Part shown: positions 35,320 to 47,989 of the stretch, piece by piece
Numbering within the stretch: the stretch's first letter is position 1
Layout of the letters: every line of letters begins with the position of its first letter
Assembly (NCBI GenBank): GCA_012932295.1
Contig: JAAONU010000003.1
Location: 33,670,833 to 33,734,832, forward strand
Length of the DNA stretch: 64,000 bases
Source of the DNA: Cyclina sinensis
Taxonomy: Eukaryota; Mollusca; Bivalvia; Venerida; Veneridae
Direction of reading: 5' to 3'
Program-made: the position numbers and the translations under genes
Notes under the pieces: model-generated
The model's database searches: none
What the model was told of the DNA's origin: nothing
Seen by the model: only the letters and a program-made list of their open reading frames with translations

Positions 35320-36340
35320 GGTTATTTAAAAGATATATAACCATTAATCATACACCTAATCATACAGAAACAGTACACGAGTAAAAAAATACTTTTTGGT
35401 AGACATATAGCTAAGAATTGAGTCACCACACACAAGTACTCAGTAACATTTGTCAGATAAAAGCTAAGCATACAGTAACCATATGCAAGTATAGTATATA
35501 AATAACACACATCAGCGAGGGTGATGGAGGATATTGACAACCCGAAAAAACAATAACACCCTAGGCGACAGTAATTTATGTTATTATACCGAACCATACA
35601 TGTGATCATGTTATATATACCTTAGGACTGTTTTAGTTTGGTAACGAGTCAAATCAAACTCAGCTAAACGCTTACAGTCAATATATTCAATAAGCGCCTT
35701 TGACGTCATCAGACGCTTGAATTTTCTGCAGGGTGTGCAAAAAAACAATAACACCCGGAGGGTTTCTGAAAAAAAAAATGTTACCCTCTGAGCTGATGCA
35801 AAATGTAACATTAGTTTTAAAAGCCTGATTGCCTATGGGAATTTAGTATTGGCAGTTTACGTGAGGTATGATAAAATAATTTGTCATAGAGCTAAGCATG
35901 TAAAATAATATATAGCCAGTAATAAAGGTCACACAAGCAGAAACCATATACAAATACTACATAACTTTAGTCAGTTACATAGAGCTAAGCATACAGAAAG
36001 CACTAAATATGTAAGAACAGTATCACATTCAGTAAAGGAATAAAGCAAAGCATGGAAATCTATTTGCTTGGCATACAGCTAAGCATGTATAAGTTGATAA
36101 ATCTTGATTTAGAATTATTTTTCAGTGCACACCAGCCTTTTACTGTATAAGTACAACCTTTCACAAATGCGTCAGGGAATTGATTCTTTAGCTGAGTGGT
36201 TAGGGCATTGGTTTTTGATGCAGGAGGACTTGAGTTTGAGATCCATTGTGGGTGGTCTTTTCCAAGATGTGCGTTCATAAGATCTATCATACATAGAGCA
36301 TAGCCGTTGATATGTCTCTTATCACACTAAACTTAACTTG
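35320..36340. other. Degenerate satellite flank with an inserted unique segment
   Basis: 'Catagagctaagcat' pieces recur at about 35885, 35980, 36070 and 36340. Between them, 35510-35830 is an unrelated, less AT-rich segment. It carries 'aaaacaataacaccc' twice (about 35546 and 35742) and a TGACGTCA at about 35700. Confidence 0.5.
36175..36250 (+). repeat. tRNA-like repeat head
   Basis: An A-box-like 'tagctgagtggttaggg' is followed by a B-box-like 'gagtttgagatcc'. It is probably a SINE relic; no acceptor stem is seen. Confidence 0.45.
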
Positions 36341-36349
36341 AAGCTAAGC

Positions 36350-37190
36350 ATGTACCTCAGTATAATTGAAGAAACAGGCTGTTACAAGTGCAAATCTTTT
36401 ATTACAAAATGAGTTGTTCTTCAAGACTTTTATATAAAAAAGGTTTATAATCATATCATTTTAGTGATAATTAGCTTAAATTAATTCTTGCATGTAATGT
36501 TACTTTCTAACCACTGAAAAGAAAAGAACTTCATTATTTTTTCTTCTGAATAAAAAATGACTGAAAAATATATGACTGAAGTGCTTCCTAGTTTAAAAAC
36601 AAAAAAAAATTCACAGATAAAATCTGGAAATCTTTTAGTTGAATTTTTCTTTTTAACTAAAATTATCTGGCATAAAATTTTTCCAAGAAAGCCTTTAATG
36701 AAAGAACAGACACAAATACAAACACTCGAATTTGTTTTATGCCAGTTATAATTGTAAGCAATTACTGTCTCATTCTGTCATTAAAGTGGTAACTTGATGA
36801 ACAAACTAGAACAATTACTCAAGTATCAGATAACTAGGTTAGAGTGTTGTTTTTTCTGCATTAACAGGTGAATGTTGTACCGCTCGTATGTAAATATGTG
36901 GTATGATATTCCTAACACGTGTCAACCCAGTTTTGCTTAAGATTTTATTTAACTGTTTCTGTTCTGTCAATTTAATCAACTGTTTTAATATAAATTTTAA
37001 CAGTATGTATGTTCATAAGAGCAGTATATTCTGTGTTAGGATAAATTAAAAGGAATTATGAACTGTTTATTTACCTAGTACTTTGAAAGAAAGTTTGATA
37101 TAGCTGAAATAACTATTTCAATACAGTTTTCTGGCTTGTCTGTTTTCGAAGAAAAAGTCAAGCTGTTGTGGTCTATGAGTTGTCATCGGT
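36350..37190. other. Unique AT-rich sequence
   Basis: No recognisable feature. Confidence 0.5.
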
Positions 37191-37194
37191 GTAG

Positions 37195-37525
37195 TGCCAA
37201 AACCTTTAATGTAGCTGATTTTTCATAAACCATAAGGCTAGAGTTTTGATATTTGGTGTGTACCATTGTTTGGTGGACCTCTACCAAGCTGGTTCAAATC
37301 ATGTCCCCAGGGTCAATATTGGCATCACCCTTTATATAGTTTATAGGAAAAACTTTGAAGGTCTTCTCTAAAACCGCTTGACACAAAGTTTTGTAATTTG
37401 ATGTGAGGAATCTTCTAGTAGACCTCTGCCAAGATTGTTCATATTATGTCCCTGGGGTCAAAATTAGCATCAACCCAGGGGTCACTAGACTTACATAGGA
37501 AAAAACTTCTAATGAGAAAGCACAA
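37195..37525 (-). repeat. Repeat family A fragment
   Basis: 'Tggtggacctctaccaagct', 'tcatgtccccagggtcaata' and 'gtagacctctgccaagattg' match family A units read from the other strand. Confidence 0.65.
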
Positions 37526-37529
37526 ATCC

Positions 37530-38860
37530 TAGAACTTAACTATTTACTTACATGGGATGGGTAGGTACTAAAGATTTTAGGTACAGAATATTACCTTGAA
37601 AAAGAAATATGGGAGGGGAATTGTCACGGGTGACAAAATGATGGGAGGGGAAGTGTTTGGTGTAATAAAAATATGTCAAAAGAAAGAGGCAGTGAGTTGT
37701 CTGGGAGGGGCCACATGACTGACACTCCTATAGTTAGTTATTTCAATTTTTGAAGGATACAGAATGCAACCTATTGTAGGAAAAACCCTAGTTTCTTTTA
37801 CATACTCAGTGTGTAGCACTGATACATTAAACCATGATTTAAAGTTTCATCAGAATGACAGTGAGTAGTGTAAGGGGAGGAGCAGCCCTTGCATTACAAG
37901 TCCTGTTAACTGTAGAGACCTGCCTTAACTAATGCATGTACTCTAATAACTTGTTAAATGTCAGATGGCATTTTATAATAAAACAAGTGTCAGAATGATA
38001 CTTTCATGTACATACATTTTGCATCCAGAAGTGCAGCCATACTTACAGTCCAACCAGGTCTTATCTGATTTAAAGTCAGATAACAACAATTCAGTTTATT
38101 TTTTACTACATCACATTTATTCCATGAAAAGATAAGGTCAGTTAATGATATGTTCAGAGCCAAGAACTGCAAATTTTTAAGTGTTGAATTGGGTCAAACA
38201 CAAAGCAACTTTAAGGTACAAATTTTAGTTTGGTTGAATGTAGACATAGACTTAATGTGGCCTGATAACATTAGACAGTTTTTTTAAGTTAATATTTGGA
38301 ATCAGTTTGACACCCAGAGAAGTATGGACAGAGATAATTAAACTGAGTTGACCACAGTTTATAGTATAACATATAGTAAAAGTATTCAATACTATGTTTT
38401 ACAGTTGTACATTATGTATATGTAATTATATAAAAAAAAGTCAAGATCATGTCATTCACAAGTTCAGTATAGGTTATCTACTTTGAAAGGAATATAGCGT
38501 TGTTTAGTTAAGAATTGTTTATACATAGACAAACTTTGAGATAAAATGTAAATATAAGTCAGATACAGGTAAATTTTGAGCAGGTGATGGTATGAAAGTT
38601 TGATAAATTGTAGCACCATATATGGAAATACCTTTATTTATATAACATCTATCTTGTATATGACAGATGTGAATAAACAGTAGATAATAACCTCAATATT
38701 TTGCCGTGGAAAATTCAGCTTTACACAAACCTAATTACAGAGTCCATTTGCAAAGAAGGTTTAATAGTCAGTGTTTGTTGTTGTTGTTCACTTGTAAGTG
38801 AAAGTAAGTATTGTTCTTTTTTTGTGTGGAAACGATTTAATATGATATCATTTTGTCCGT
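37530..38860. other. Unique AT-rich sequence
   Basis: No gene or known repeat is seen. Confidence 0.5.
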
Positions 38861-38864
38861 AGTC

Positions 38865-39370
38865 AAACACTTGCTTTAAACAACATCTCCTCAGAAACTA
38901 CAGAACCAAAGTTGATGAAACTTGGCAGGGATGTTCCTTGCATGAAGTTTTACCAAAGGTGTTCAAAATTCTATTCCAAAGAACTCTGGTTGCTGTGGCA
39001 ATTTAAAGGAAAAACTTTAAAAATTATTTTCCAAAACCACTAAAACCAGAGTTGTGAAATATGGTTTGTAACATTGTCTGGTAGACCTCTGCTTGTTTCT
39101 ACATAGACTTACATAGGATTCAAACATTTTCTAGTCAGAAATTAAAAGGTCAGGAGTTCAAATATATACTATTTGTGGTTCTCCACAAAAAAAATGTTGA
39201 AATCTTGGACCTGGGGGTCTCTAATTAACTAATGTATGAGGTCTTTAAAATCCTGTCTAAAAACATAAGACCGAGAGCTTAGCTATTTGGTACTTAGCAT
39301 TTTCTAGTGGTTCTGTACCAAACTGAATCAAATCATGGCTCCTGGATCAAGTGACCATAACCCTTGAAAT
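38865..39370 (-). repeat. Repeat family A fragment
   Basis: It starts near 'aaacaacatctcctcagaaa' and continues with 'cattgtctggtagacctctg'-type units, as in the inverted copy at 10945. Confidence 0.6.
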
Positions 39371-39399
39371 TAGTAATTTACCCTGTACAGATTTTTTGT

Positions 39400-39940
39400 A
39401 TAGCATAGTTGTCCATGTTGTTGCTGTGTTCCACTGCCATGAATTTTGACGAGTTACAGGCCTTTGATTTTTTTATACTTAAAATTGTTCATGCTATTTC
39501 TCAGCAACTATTTGTCCGATTTTAATAATACTTTGCAAGAATTATAAGTACCAAGTGTAGTTATATTCCCAGATAGAATATCTGGGGGCTAAATTGGATT
39601 CACATTGTTTGGTTTGTCGGTTGGTCCGGTCGTCCTAAGACAAAATTTTTCCAGACTGTTTCTAAGCAACTTTTTTTCAGATTTTGATAGTACTTCACAG
39701 TAATCAAAAGTACCAAGCCTAGTTGTGCACATTGTTGTCACATCCTTCTTCAATGATTTTTCACAGAGTTATGATGCTTGGACATTTTTTTTTTTCAAAT
39801 CAATTTGTCCAGACTGTTTCTCATCAACTGTTATTCTGATTTTAATAATACTTTGCAAAATCATAAATACCAAGCATAGTTGTGCATGTTTTTGCTGCAT
39901 TCCACTGGCCTGATTTTTCACTGAGTTATGGGTCTTTTTT
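39400..39940 (+). repeat. Repeat related to family C
   Basis: Three units carry 'tgtccagactgtttctcatc', 'gattttaataatactttgca' and 'accaagcatagttgtgcatg'. These parallel the family C units but are diverged. Confidence 0.6.
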
Positions 39941-39942
39941 CA

Positions 39943-41172
39943 TGCCCCCAAAGGGAGGCATATAGTTTTTGAACTGTCCATTCATCAGTCTGTCCATCCA
40001 TCCATCCATCCATGCATCAATCAGTCTGAATGATAACTTCCTTATTAGTAAGTGGATTTACTTTATACCATAAACGCTCGAATATTGTACGCTAGCGTGT
40101 ATAAAACGCACCCCTGGTCTGGCCTCAGGATCTGGGAAAAAAGCTTGCATTGGAATATAATACGCACACAAATTTCGCCTGAAAAAAGAGTTACCATTTG
40201 TCCATGTTTTTCGTTCAGGAAGCGGCCATTGTCGGTGCGCGTAACAATTACATCGCGTGAATATCGCTACGGTTGCATTTAACTATTTATTTCATTAAGG
40301 ACAATTAGCGCTAGAAACTATTTTTTTCGGAAATATCGAATAAACATGGCATTATCTGTCAACACCTTCTTAATACCTTTTGGATGTGTTAACAAACATC
40401 TCGTAATTATGGCGACATCAAACGACACTAATTATTATATTTGTTTAACAATATACGGACGACTCCTTTATCAAATTAATTGGTCGATAATTGTGTGAGT
40501 GCGAAAACTGACGGGCATAATACCGGTAAGCATTGGTTATATGATTGAATCTTTAGCAGTTATACATTTAAAGAAAAAAAATAAAAAAACAAAAAAAAAA
40601 ACCCACAAAAACAAAAAAAATAAAAAAGGAAAGAAAAAAACGGCTTTTTAACGGCTTTTACGATACCGTACTTTCAGTACCGATTACATTGGTTTTCTCC
40701 CTTAATAACGCTCTCCAAAAAGAAGGTGCAGCGGAAAAAGAAAAGATGATCATTTGGACAGAAATTATTGACTTTTGGCCGGTATTTTACGGGTTTTCAA
40801 GCTGGAAAAAATTGTCAGACGGCCCACCCTCGTGTATAATACGCACCCCTTTGTGGATACTGAAAATTCTTGAAAAAAAGTGCGTATTATATTCGAGCGT
40901 TTACGGTACTTGGACACAACACCCCTTATTTATTTGACCTTGACCCCTGAGTGACCTTCACCTTGAAGATCCATTTGTCCAAAAACTTTAACATTGTCCA
41001 TAACGTCCTTATTAGTAAGTGGATTTACTTCATACTTGGACACAACACCCTTTTGGATAACACCTTCCCACTGACATATAATTATTTGACCTTGACCCCT
41101 GAATGACTTATTCTCAGCTCAAAGGTCAAAGCACCACTTTCAGGGGCATTGTCATCTTGACAGATCTTGTTT
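39943..41172 (+). repeat. Repeat family B copy, split by a transposon
   Basis: It begins 'catgcccccaaagggaggca' and ends 'ggcattgtcatcttgacaga'. Its unit 'tggatttactttata...cttggacacaac' is interrupted at 40068-40906 by an inverted-repeat element. Confidence 0.85.
40068..40906. mobile_element. TA-flanked inverted-repeat DNA transposon (non-autonomous)
   Basis: This 839-bp element has ~25-bp termini: left 'ccataaacgctcgaatattg', and right, read inverted, 'ccgtaaacgctcgaatataa' (22 of 25 match). TA lies on both sides (40066-40067 and 40907-40908), and removing the element restores a normal family B unit. The ends carry repeated 'ata-acgcac' motifs in both orientations, as expected for transposase binding sites. 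The interior has A-rich runs and two short open frames with no recognisable domain. TA duplication suggests the Tc1/mariner/pogo group. Confidence 0.82.
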
Positions 41173-41174
41173 AA

Positions 41175-41740
41175 CAAATATTTATCTTTGAAAAATTTCA
41201 GTAAGAATTATTTACAATCAAAATTTGTAATATTCCCTTAAAAGTGATTTACAGCTTCTGTAACAATGGTTTTAAAGTAGATTGGCTGAAGTTTCTGTTT
41301 CTTTTTTTTCCTAACAAAGCACCAGAATTTATCAAATACTTGACTGCTTTAAGTACCAAGTTGATAGGCTTGAACATAAAGTTTTGGTGTGCAGATAAGG
41401 TCAAATCCAAGAAAAGACTGTATGTATGATCAAGATTCAGTATTGTCACAAAACAGTACAGTAACCTAACTTTGTAGAACTATGACAAAACAGTCTGTGA
41501 TAATCTTTGTACAAATCAGCTTTACAGAATTATCCCACAACAGCCTGAAATATATTTGATACAATCCAGCTTTGCAGTATTCTCAAAAAAACAATCTAGG
41601 ATAAGCTGTAAGTGGTAAATGGTTTTGTAGTACTAAATAGACATTATGAAACAAATGTAGGGCAGAGATCTCCTTTATGGTATTAATGTACAGTAGTCAC
41701 AAAGAGTATGTTGTTGGTATGGTAACTTCCATCTGTTTAC
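41175..41740. other. Unique AT-rich sequence
   Basis: No recognisable feature. Confidence 0.45.
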
Positions 41741-41754
41741 AAAACTTCTTTTAT

Positions 41755-43060
41755 GTCCCCACCACTTTTGTGGGGTGGGGGCATATAGATTTGCACTTGT
41801 CCGTCCGTCCCGCTCTACGTAGACCAGTTTGTGTCAGGTGTAACTCCAAATGTATAACTGCAAGAGCCAATAAAAATAGTTGTCAGCATGTGAACTTATG
41901 CACCAGGGTATTTTGATGCAAATTTATTGGAGATCGGCAGAGTTATGCCCCCTTATTATGCAAGAAGTAGCATTTTTGTGTTGCCTGCTACAAAGTAGCC
42001 ATGACATGTAGGGATCACTTCTCCATCGTCTGTCTGTCCGTCTGTCCATTCCTCCGTCACAAAACTTGTCCAGACTACTCCTAAGAAACTACGGGTGTGA
42101 TTTCATCCAAACTTTACAGGAATGATCAGTACAAAGTCTAGTTGTGTGTTTCTTCAGCATTTTCCAGTCCAATGATTTTTGTGAGAGTTATGGCCCTTTA
42201 ATGATTTTTATTTTTAAGGTTTGTCCGGACTACTTCTCTTACACTACTAATGCAGTTTCAATGAAATTTCACAGGATTGATCAGTACCTCAAGTACTTGC
42301 ACATATCTAACGGGTTTTTCGGTTGAATCATTTTTGGCTGAGTTACGGCCCTTGAATGAAAAAGGCGTTTTGGCCAAATAATGAATTTTGTGTTGCAGGC
42401 TTCACAGTAGCTGTGACATGCTGAAAAGTAGCCAAGACATATACGGATCACTTCCCCATCATCTGTCTGTCCATCCATCAGTCTGTCTGTCTCTCCATCA
42501 CAAAACTTGTCTGGACTACTTCTCAACAACTACTGGTGCGATTTCATCCAAACTTTACAGGAATGATCAGTACCAAGCCTGCGTTAAGCCTACAAACTGT
42601 CCAATCACCTCTCAGTACTACTGTTTAATTGGCTATCATCAGGCAACACGTGATCACTGATCACCCATGTTAGATTTGTATCGCATGTAACTCCAAACGT
42701 ATAACTGCTAGGGCCATGAAACTTTCTAAGAATAGTTGACAGCGTGTGAAGTTACACACCTGGGTATTTTGACACAATTTTATTGGAGATGGCAGAGTTA
42801 TGCCCCCTGATTAAGCAAAAAAAATACCATTGCGTGTAACTCCAAACCTTTAACAGCTAGTGCCAAGAAACTTTCTAAGAATAGTTGTCAGCATGTGAAG
42901 TAATGCACCTGGGTATTTTGATGCAAATTTATTAGAGATTGGTATAGTTATGCACCCCTGATAAAGCTAAAAAAATATCATTTTTAGACTTTATACACAC
43001 CTGTAATTGTAAAGGATTTTTTGTGACAATACAGTGGAATGTGAGGGCATCCATGTCATA
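41755..43060 (+). repeat. Dispersed repeat family F, interrupted by family C
   Basis: It opens 'tatgtccccaccacttttgt', then 'gtccgtccgtcccgct'. ~150-bp units carry 'gtgtaactccaaa', 'aagaatagttgtcagcatgt' and 'gcacctgggtattttgatgc' at about 41840, 42690 and 42835. A family C copy sits between the first and second unit. Confidence 0.75.
41965..42668 (+). repeat. Repeat family C copy nested in family F
   Basis: It matches 16880-17725 in order and ends, including 'ttggctatcatcaggcaaca' and 'gatcactgatcaccc'. Confidence 0.75.
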
Positions 43061-43589
43061 TGGACACATCTCTAGTTTCTTTGAATGAATTAATAACTGT
43101 CTCCATTAAATAATTTCATGTTCATTAACTTGCAAGAAGGGGAAAAAAATGCAAAAAAAATTGCAGAGAATTTTAAATTTTCCTTGAAATATGGAAATAG
43201 ATATGCGTTCCCATCAGTTATAGAGCATTTCCGAGAAGAATCCAGAGGTTGATTTATCATGCCCTAAATTATTTCCCTCTCTTCGTATGATTTTACACAC
43301 AAAAAATGCTTCTTAATTCTTTATTTAAGGCCATGATAAATTTATCTATAGATTTTCATTAATATTTCATTAGTGATGTGCATGGGACTGCATAGGAAGA
43401 AGAGAAAAATTATCACAGTTTACTATTGTTCATTTTTAATGCTTCTTAGATAGTGATGTCCCTTTTTCAAACTGATAGATGGACAGTAACATCGATAGTT
43501 GGTTATCACCTTGTACCAATAATAAATGGTTTGATGCTTTTTTACTGTAATTGAGGGAGAGTTACATTTTTATTTGCCCATTTTTATAT

Positions 43590-44440
43590 GTCAGCAGGGA
43601 CATATGTTATGCCCCTGGTCATCCATCCAGCAGCTAACAAGTTAGTAACCAACAGAAGGTAATTGAAACTACTTGGCAGACATGTTAATGATTACAAGGC
43701 AATGTGCAGAGCACAGGTTCCAGCTTGCTTGGATCAAGGGCAAGGTCACATTTACCGTAGTCATTACTGATTGAAGGAAACTTTTTGGCAGAAATGCTAT
43801 CTTTGTTGAGACAATTTGTAGAATAGAGGTTCCAGCTTGCTAAGATCGAGGTCAGGGTCACACGTGGTCATTATTATTTAATATGTGGTATTTCCTGTTT
43901 GCTCTGTTCCTCTTGAACCAAATGAAGGAAATTGAAAATATTTGACAGAAATTTTAACCATTATGAGACAGTGTGCAGAGCGCAGGTTCCAGCTGACTTG
44001 GATCAAGGTCAAGGTCACACTTAGTCATTATGGTGTAATATGTGATATTCCATGTCCATTCTGTATCTCTTGAATCGATTGAAGGAAATAGAAACTTCTT
44101 GGCAGAAATGTTAACCATTTTGAGAAATGTGCTAATCTCAAGGTCAAGATCACATTTAATCATTATGGTTTAGTTTGTGATATTCCCTGTTTGCTCTGTT
44201 TCTCTTGAACTGAATGAAGGAAATTGAAACTTCTTGGCCGAAATGTTCACCATTTTGAGAAATGTGCTAAACCCAATGTCAATCTCACACTTAGTCATTT
44301 TTTTGTATAATTTGTGAAATTTTATGTCAGTCTTATATTTCTTGAACTGACTGAAGGAAATTGAAACTGATTGGCAGAAAAGTATATACGTCTGAAAGGT
44401 ATTATGTTATGGCACTTGGTTGTCAGTCCGTCTGTGCTGT
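43590..44440 (+). repeat. Dispersed repeat family G
   Basis: Four to five ~180-bp units share 'gaaggaaattgaaacttctt', 'ggcagaaatgttaaccattt', 'gcgcaggttccagctgactt' and 'ggatcaaggtcaaggtcaca'. The unit shortens toward the right. Confidence 0.75.
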
Positions 44441-44444
44441 GATA

Positions 44445-45255
44445 CTTACAGGCCACTTGGTATACTTATCTTGAACCCTTTGTTTAATACAAAAAGGCAT
44501 CAATGGTGAAAATGTTCTTCTACTGTCAGTAGCTTTCTTTGGGCGTATATTGCCTCACTTCAGCAGGGCTATAGTTAACAGATGGAAGCATTTTGCTTCT
44601 TTTGTAATGGCCAAAAAGAAAACAACAGAACTGTGCTTTTGCTGAAACTGTTTTTTTTTTCCATTTCAGCATGGTAAAATCATAGTTAAAACTTTTGGAT
44701 AAAAAAGAAAATTAAATTGAGCTTGAATTTTGAAAATGGCTAATCTGTTTTAGATGGCAATAAAAGTTTTCAAAAAATTATTATCTTAAAATGCTACTTT
44801 ATTACTGCAACTTAGTTTGGTATTATGACAATTAAGAGACAATTCTAAAATTTAATGAGGTTCTGATTGGGTAAAAACTTTTTCAGATTTTATGATGGAA
44901 AAATATAAAAATTAAAAGATAGGAATGGCTTTAAGAAATTAGACATTGCATATTATGGTTATCATCTACCTACAGCCTTTATCAAAGGAACTGCAGTATT
45001 TTTCCAGGAATCTGCAACAGGACTCTGGAAAACCAAAAATTTGTCAGTTTTGACCAATATTCAGCATCCTTGACCAATGTTTATGTCCAAAACTCTAAAA
45101 AAAAGTGGTCAAGATATTTTCACCAAAAAAATCAAGTTTAAGTATATCATTTCATAACAATGCCAAAATTTCACACCCCAACCTCAGTCAGCTCCTAATG
45201 CTGCCCTTCACACCTATCATAAACCGATAAAATTGCAACTTTGACCAGTGGCCGG
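44445..45255. other. Unique AT-rich sequence
   Basis: No recognisable feature. Confidence 0.45.
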
Positions 45256-45260
45256 AAGCG

Positions 45261-45551
45261 GAGCGGATGTGGTCCAGTGGTAACGCGCTGGACTGGTATA
45301 CCAGGGGTCCCGAGTTCGATCCCCCGCTCCTCCACTAACATTACTAATAGTCTTTTGGATGAGACGTTAAACCGAGGTCCCAAGTATCAGTGCTATACAC
45401 TGAGCATGTAAAAGAACCAGGGGTGTCTCTGGAATGGGATGCTTTCTGTATCTTGCACTACCCCCATAACATAAAATACCTAATCTCTTCAGGGGGCGTC
45501 GGTCATATGGACAACCGGTACCACGGTAAATAAGCTCAAATAGATAGATAG
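45261..45551 (+). mobile_element. tRNA-headed SINE copy A (best preserved)
   Basis: The head has an A-box-like 'tggtccagtggtaacgcgc' and a B-box-like 'gagttcgatcccc', as in a Leu/Ser/Gln-like tRNA. A ~200-bp body follows with 'gacgttaaaccgaggtccca', 'gagcatgtaaaagaaccagg' and 'tctggaatgggatgctttct'. It ends with 'ggtaaataagctcaaatagatag'. Five copies are in the window (A 45261, B 59129, C 28076, D 33825, E 20196). Published mollusc SINE families would be the comparison, but I cannot assign one. Confidence 0.85.
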
Positions 45552-45559
45552 TGGCCTGA

Positions 45560-46215
45560 GAAGCAGTTATCACCAGTTAGTTAACAGATTAACTATAAAC
45601 ATGTTTCTGTCAAGTGTTTCAGGTGATTTGGTTGTTAACTGGTGTTGTAAAATAATAATGTTGTTAAATTTGTGCTACTTCCATTTTTAACTTTCACTTT
45701 GAACAAAACACTTTTTTTCACAATGTCAACAAACTAGCTAACATAAGCAAAATAATTCAGTTTTAGTTGTCAGTGACAACAGATTGCTTGTTTTTCTGAA
45801 TAAAAGAAAAGCCTTGAAAGCACATATTAGGCATTCTAATGTTAAACATGGGGGAGGGACGGTATTGGACCGATTGATTTTTGAAAATTTCCGGAGCCTG
45901 ATCTGCAGTGTCCACTTGTGACTGGTTGAATTCAAGTTATGTTCTCAATTAATGAGAACTGGAAATTAAAGAAACAGTCAAGTTAGCTATTTAGTTAAAG
46001 TTGACATCTTTTCTAGTATATGTCTCAGGTTCAAGTCTTCATTGTTGCACAACTTGTTTGTCCTTTGATGCAGACCTGATGCTTTATTGGCACTCTGTCA
46101 ACTCAAGAACATACTGATATACATTCCCTGGTCCACTTAACTTTAAACGGGTACCAGTCTTAAAATAGTTTGTAAAATGAATAGCATCTCCACAGCTAAT
46201 TAACTGCATTCAAAC
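45560..46215. other. Unique sequence
   Basis: No recognisable feature. Confidence 0.45.
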
Positions 46216-46221
46216 TGAATA

Positions 46222-46806
46222 AAACAAAAACTGCCTTGACATTTGAGCTGAGGACCAGATGAAATTAAAATTTACCTCAAGATGAAGGTCATTTAAGGGT
46301 CAAGATAAAAAAGATATATGTGAACAGATGAAGATAAATAGTAGATCCTTCAAAAGAAGTGTTGTTGTTTGTTTTTTTGACAATTAAACCTCAAAGTCAA
46401 GGTCATGTAGGGGTCAAGGTCACAAAAATATATGACCTCCACAGTTCAAATGGAATAATATTTTAATTGTCAATTTGATTGAAATTTCTTCTGTTTTCTC
46501 TGAAATGCAAAAATGATTCAGTTTTTTTCTTCTCCTGAAAAATTTTGAAAAATGCATTGAGCACTTTTTCACATTCACCCCTTGATTTTGGATGACTTGT
46601 CCCATGTGTGCAAACATGAACTAAACCTGTTTAGTAATAAAGGAGTTATGGTCCCTGTTAACAGTTTTTGACAGCTGGACCTTCGAGATCATGGTCATTT
46701 AAATACCAGAATATGTTAGTGGGAAGGTATTGTGCCAAGGGGTGTTGTGTAAAAGTTTTGATGGACCGACAGGTCAGAAACTATATGCACTCCTTCGGGG
46801 GCATAA
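46222..46806 (-). repeat. Repeat family B copy, diverged, inverted
   Basis: It contains 'atttaagggtcaagat', 'aggggtcaaggtcac', 'agtgggaaggtattgtgcca' and 'ggggtgttgtgt'. It ends 'gaaactatatgcactccttc' followed by 'gggggcataaaaaa', the family's right terminus. Confidence 0.7.
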
Positions 46807-46809
46807 AAA

Positions 46810-47715
46810 AAGAAATGTTATTAGGGATAGGCTTGAATTTAAGTTAAAGAATTGTTTTCATTTAAATCATCTATATGCACGAAAACAAATCTCAAATTAA
46901 AAAAAAAGAAAAAACATACAAGATATTTGTCATGTTGGTTATATATCCTTCTTTTTCTGCCCCTGAAATGTATCACATTACTTATTTTTGTTTTCAGTTG
47001 CTTAACTGACAAATTCCACTGTTAAATGTTATATATTTATATATTTTGAAGAACCATAGTGTATGTGATTTACAGCAGCCATTGGCTCTTTCCTGTGCTT
47101 TGTGTCTCAGATTCCTTGGACCCTGATTTTAAGAACTAACCAGGAGAAACCTCTTGTAAAGTTGATCAAACCAGGGTCTTTCAAATAGCTATTTGAAAGA
47201 CACAGATCAAACCCAGGGTTCTTGAACCATTGAACTTTGTAAATTATCTGTAAAACACTAAATTGCTAGGGAAAGCAAATTATGTGTTCATTGGACACAT
47301 TAACAGATACAGTGCTTGAAAAGCATTCTAATACTGGCTCAGCTAGGTAATGTCATGAAACAGTAGAAAAACACTTTGTAATGAAGTATTAATTAGATGT
47401 TGTCATATGTTATAATCATTTATGTCACACATTTTCATCAGCGGATGACTACAAATACAAAATGTGTATAAATGTACTGATTAATTAAAAAAGAATTTGT
47501 CAAAGAATGTACATTGGCTAGTGTGAATACTGTTGGTTTTTAAAGAAAATGATGTATTATGTAATTTGTTATGAGTTTGTTGTATTTCATTGTATGTCTC
47601 AGTTCCACTCTTCATAAGATATTAACTTAGAACATCCTTTTACATGGTCATATGGTTGCTAAGGATAAGAATTAAATCAGTCTCAAGTTAATCTATTCCA
47701 AAAAGTAAGATGAAA
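46810..47715. other. Unique AT-rich sequence
   Basis: No recognisable feature. Confidence 0.45.
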
Positions 47716-47983
47716 TAAGACCTAAGTAGCATTGTGGTTAGAGCATTTGGTTTCCAAGATCTCACATTTGAGTCCTAACCCAGATACAAGGTGTATCCTT
47801 AGCAAAGGCAGCTTAACCACACACTGCTCAGTTCAGACAGCTAAGAACTGATACCAGTAATAAATATTTCTGACTTTTCTCTCAAGCCAAAGAAGATGCC
47901 GACCCAGCTTGCTCAGTTGGTTGAGTATCAGATACAGGGGTTCATGGTTCAGACCACACCAGGGATAGCTTAATTTCTCCATC
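47716..47983 (+). repeat. tRNA-related repeat, target of the BEL insertion
   Basis: Two tRNA-like heads are visible: 'gcattgtggttagagcattt' with 'acatttgagtcc', and 'cttgctcagttggttgagta' with 'catggttcagacc'. The second runs into the LTR element. Its continuation ('gatctcaaacgataagtgag') is on the far side at 51650. Confidence 0.5.
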
Positions 47984-47989
47984 ATAATT

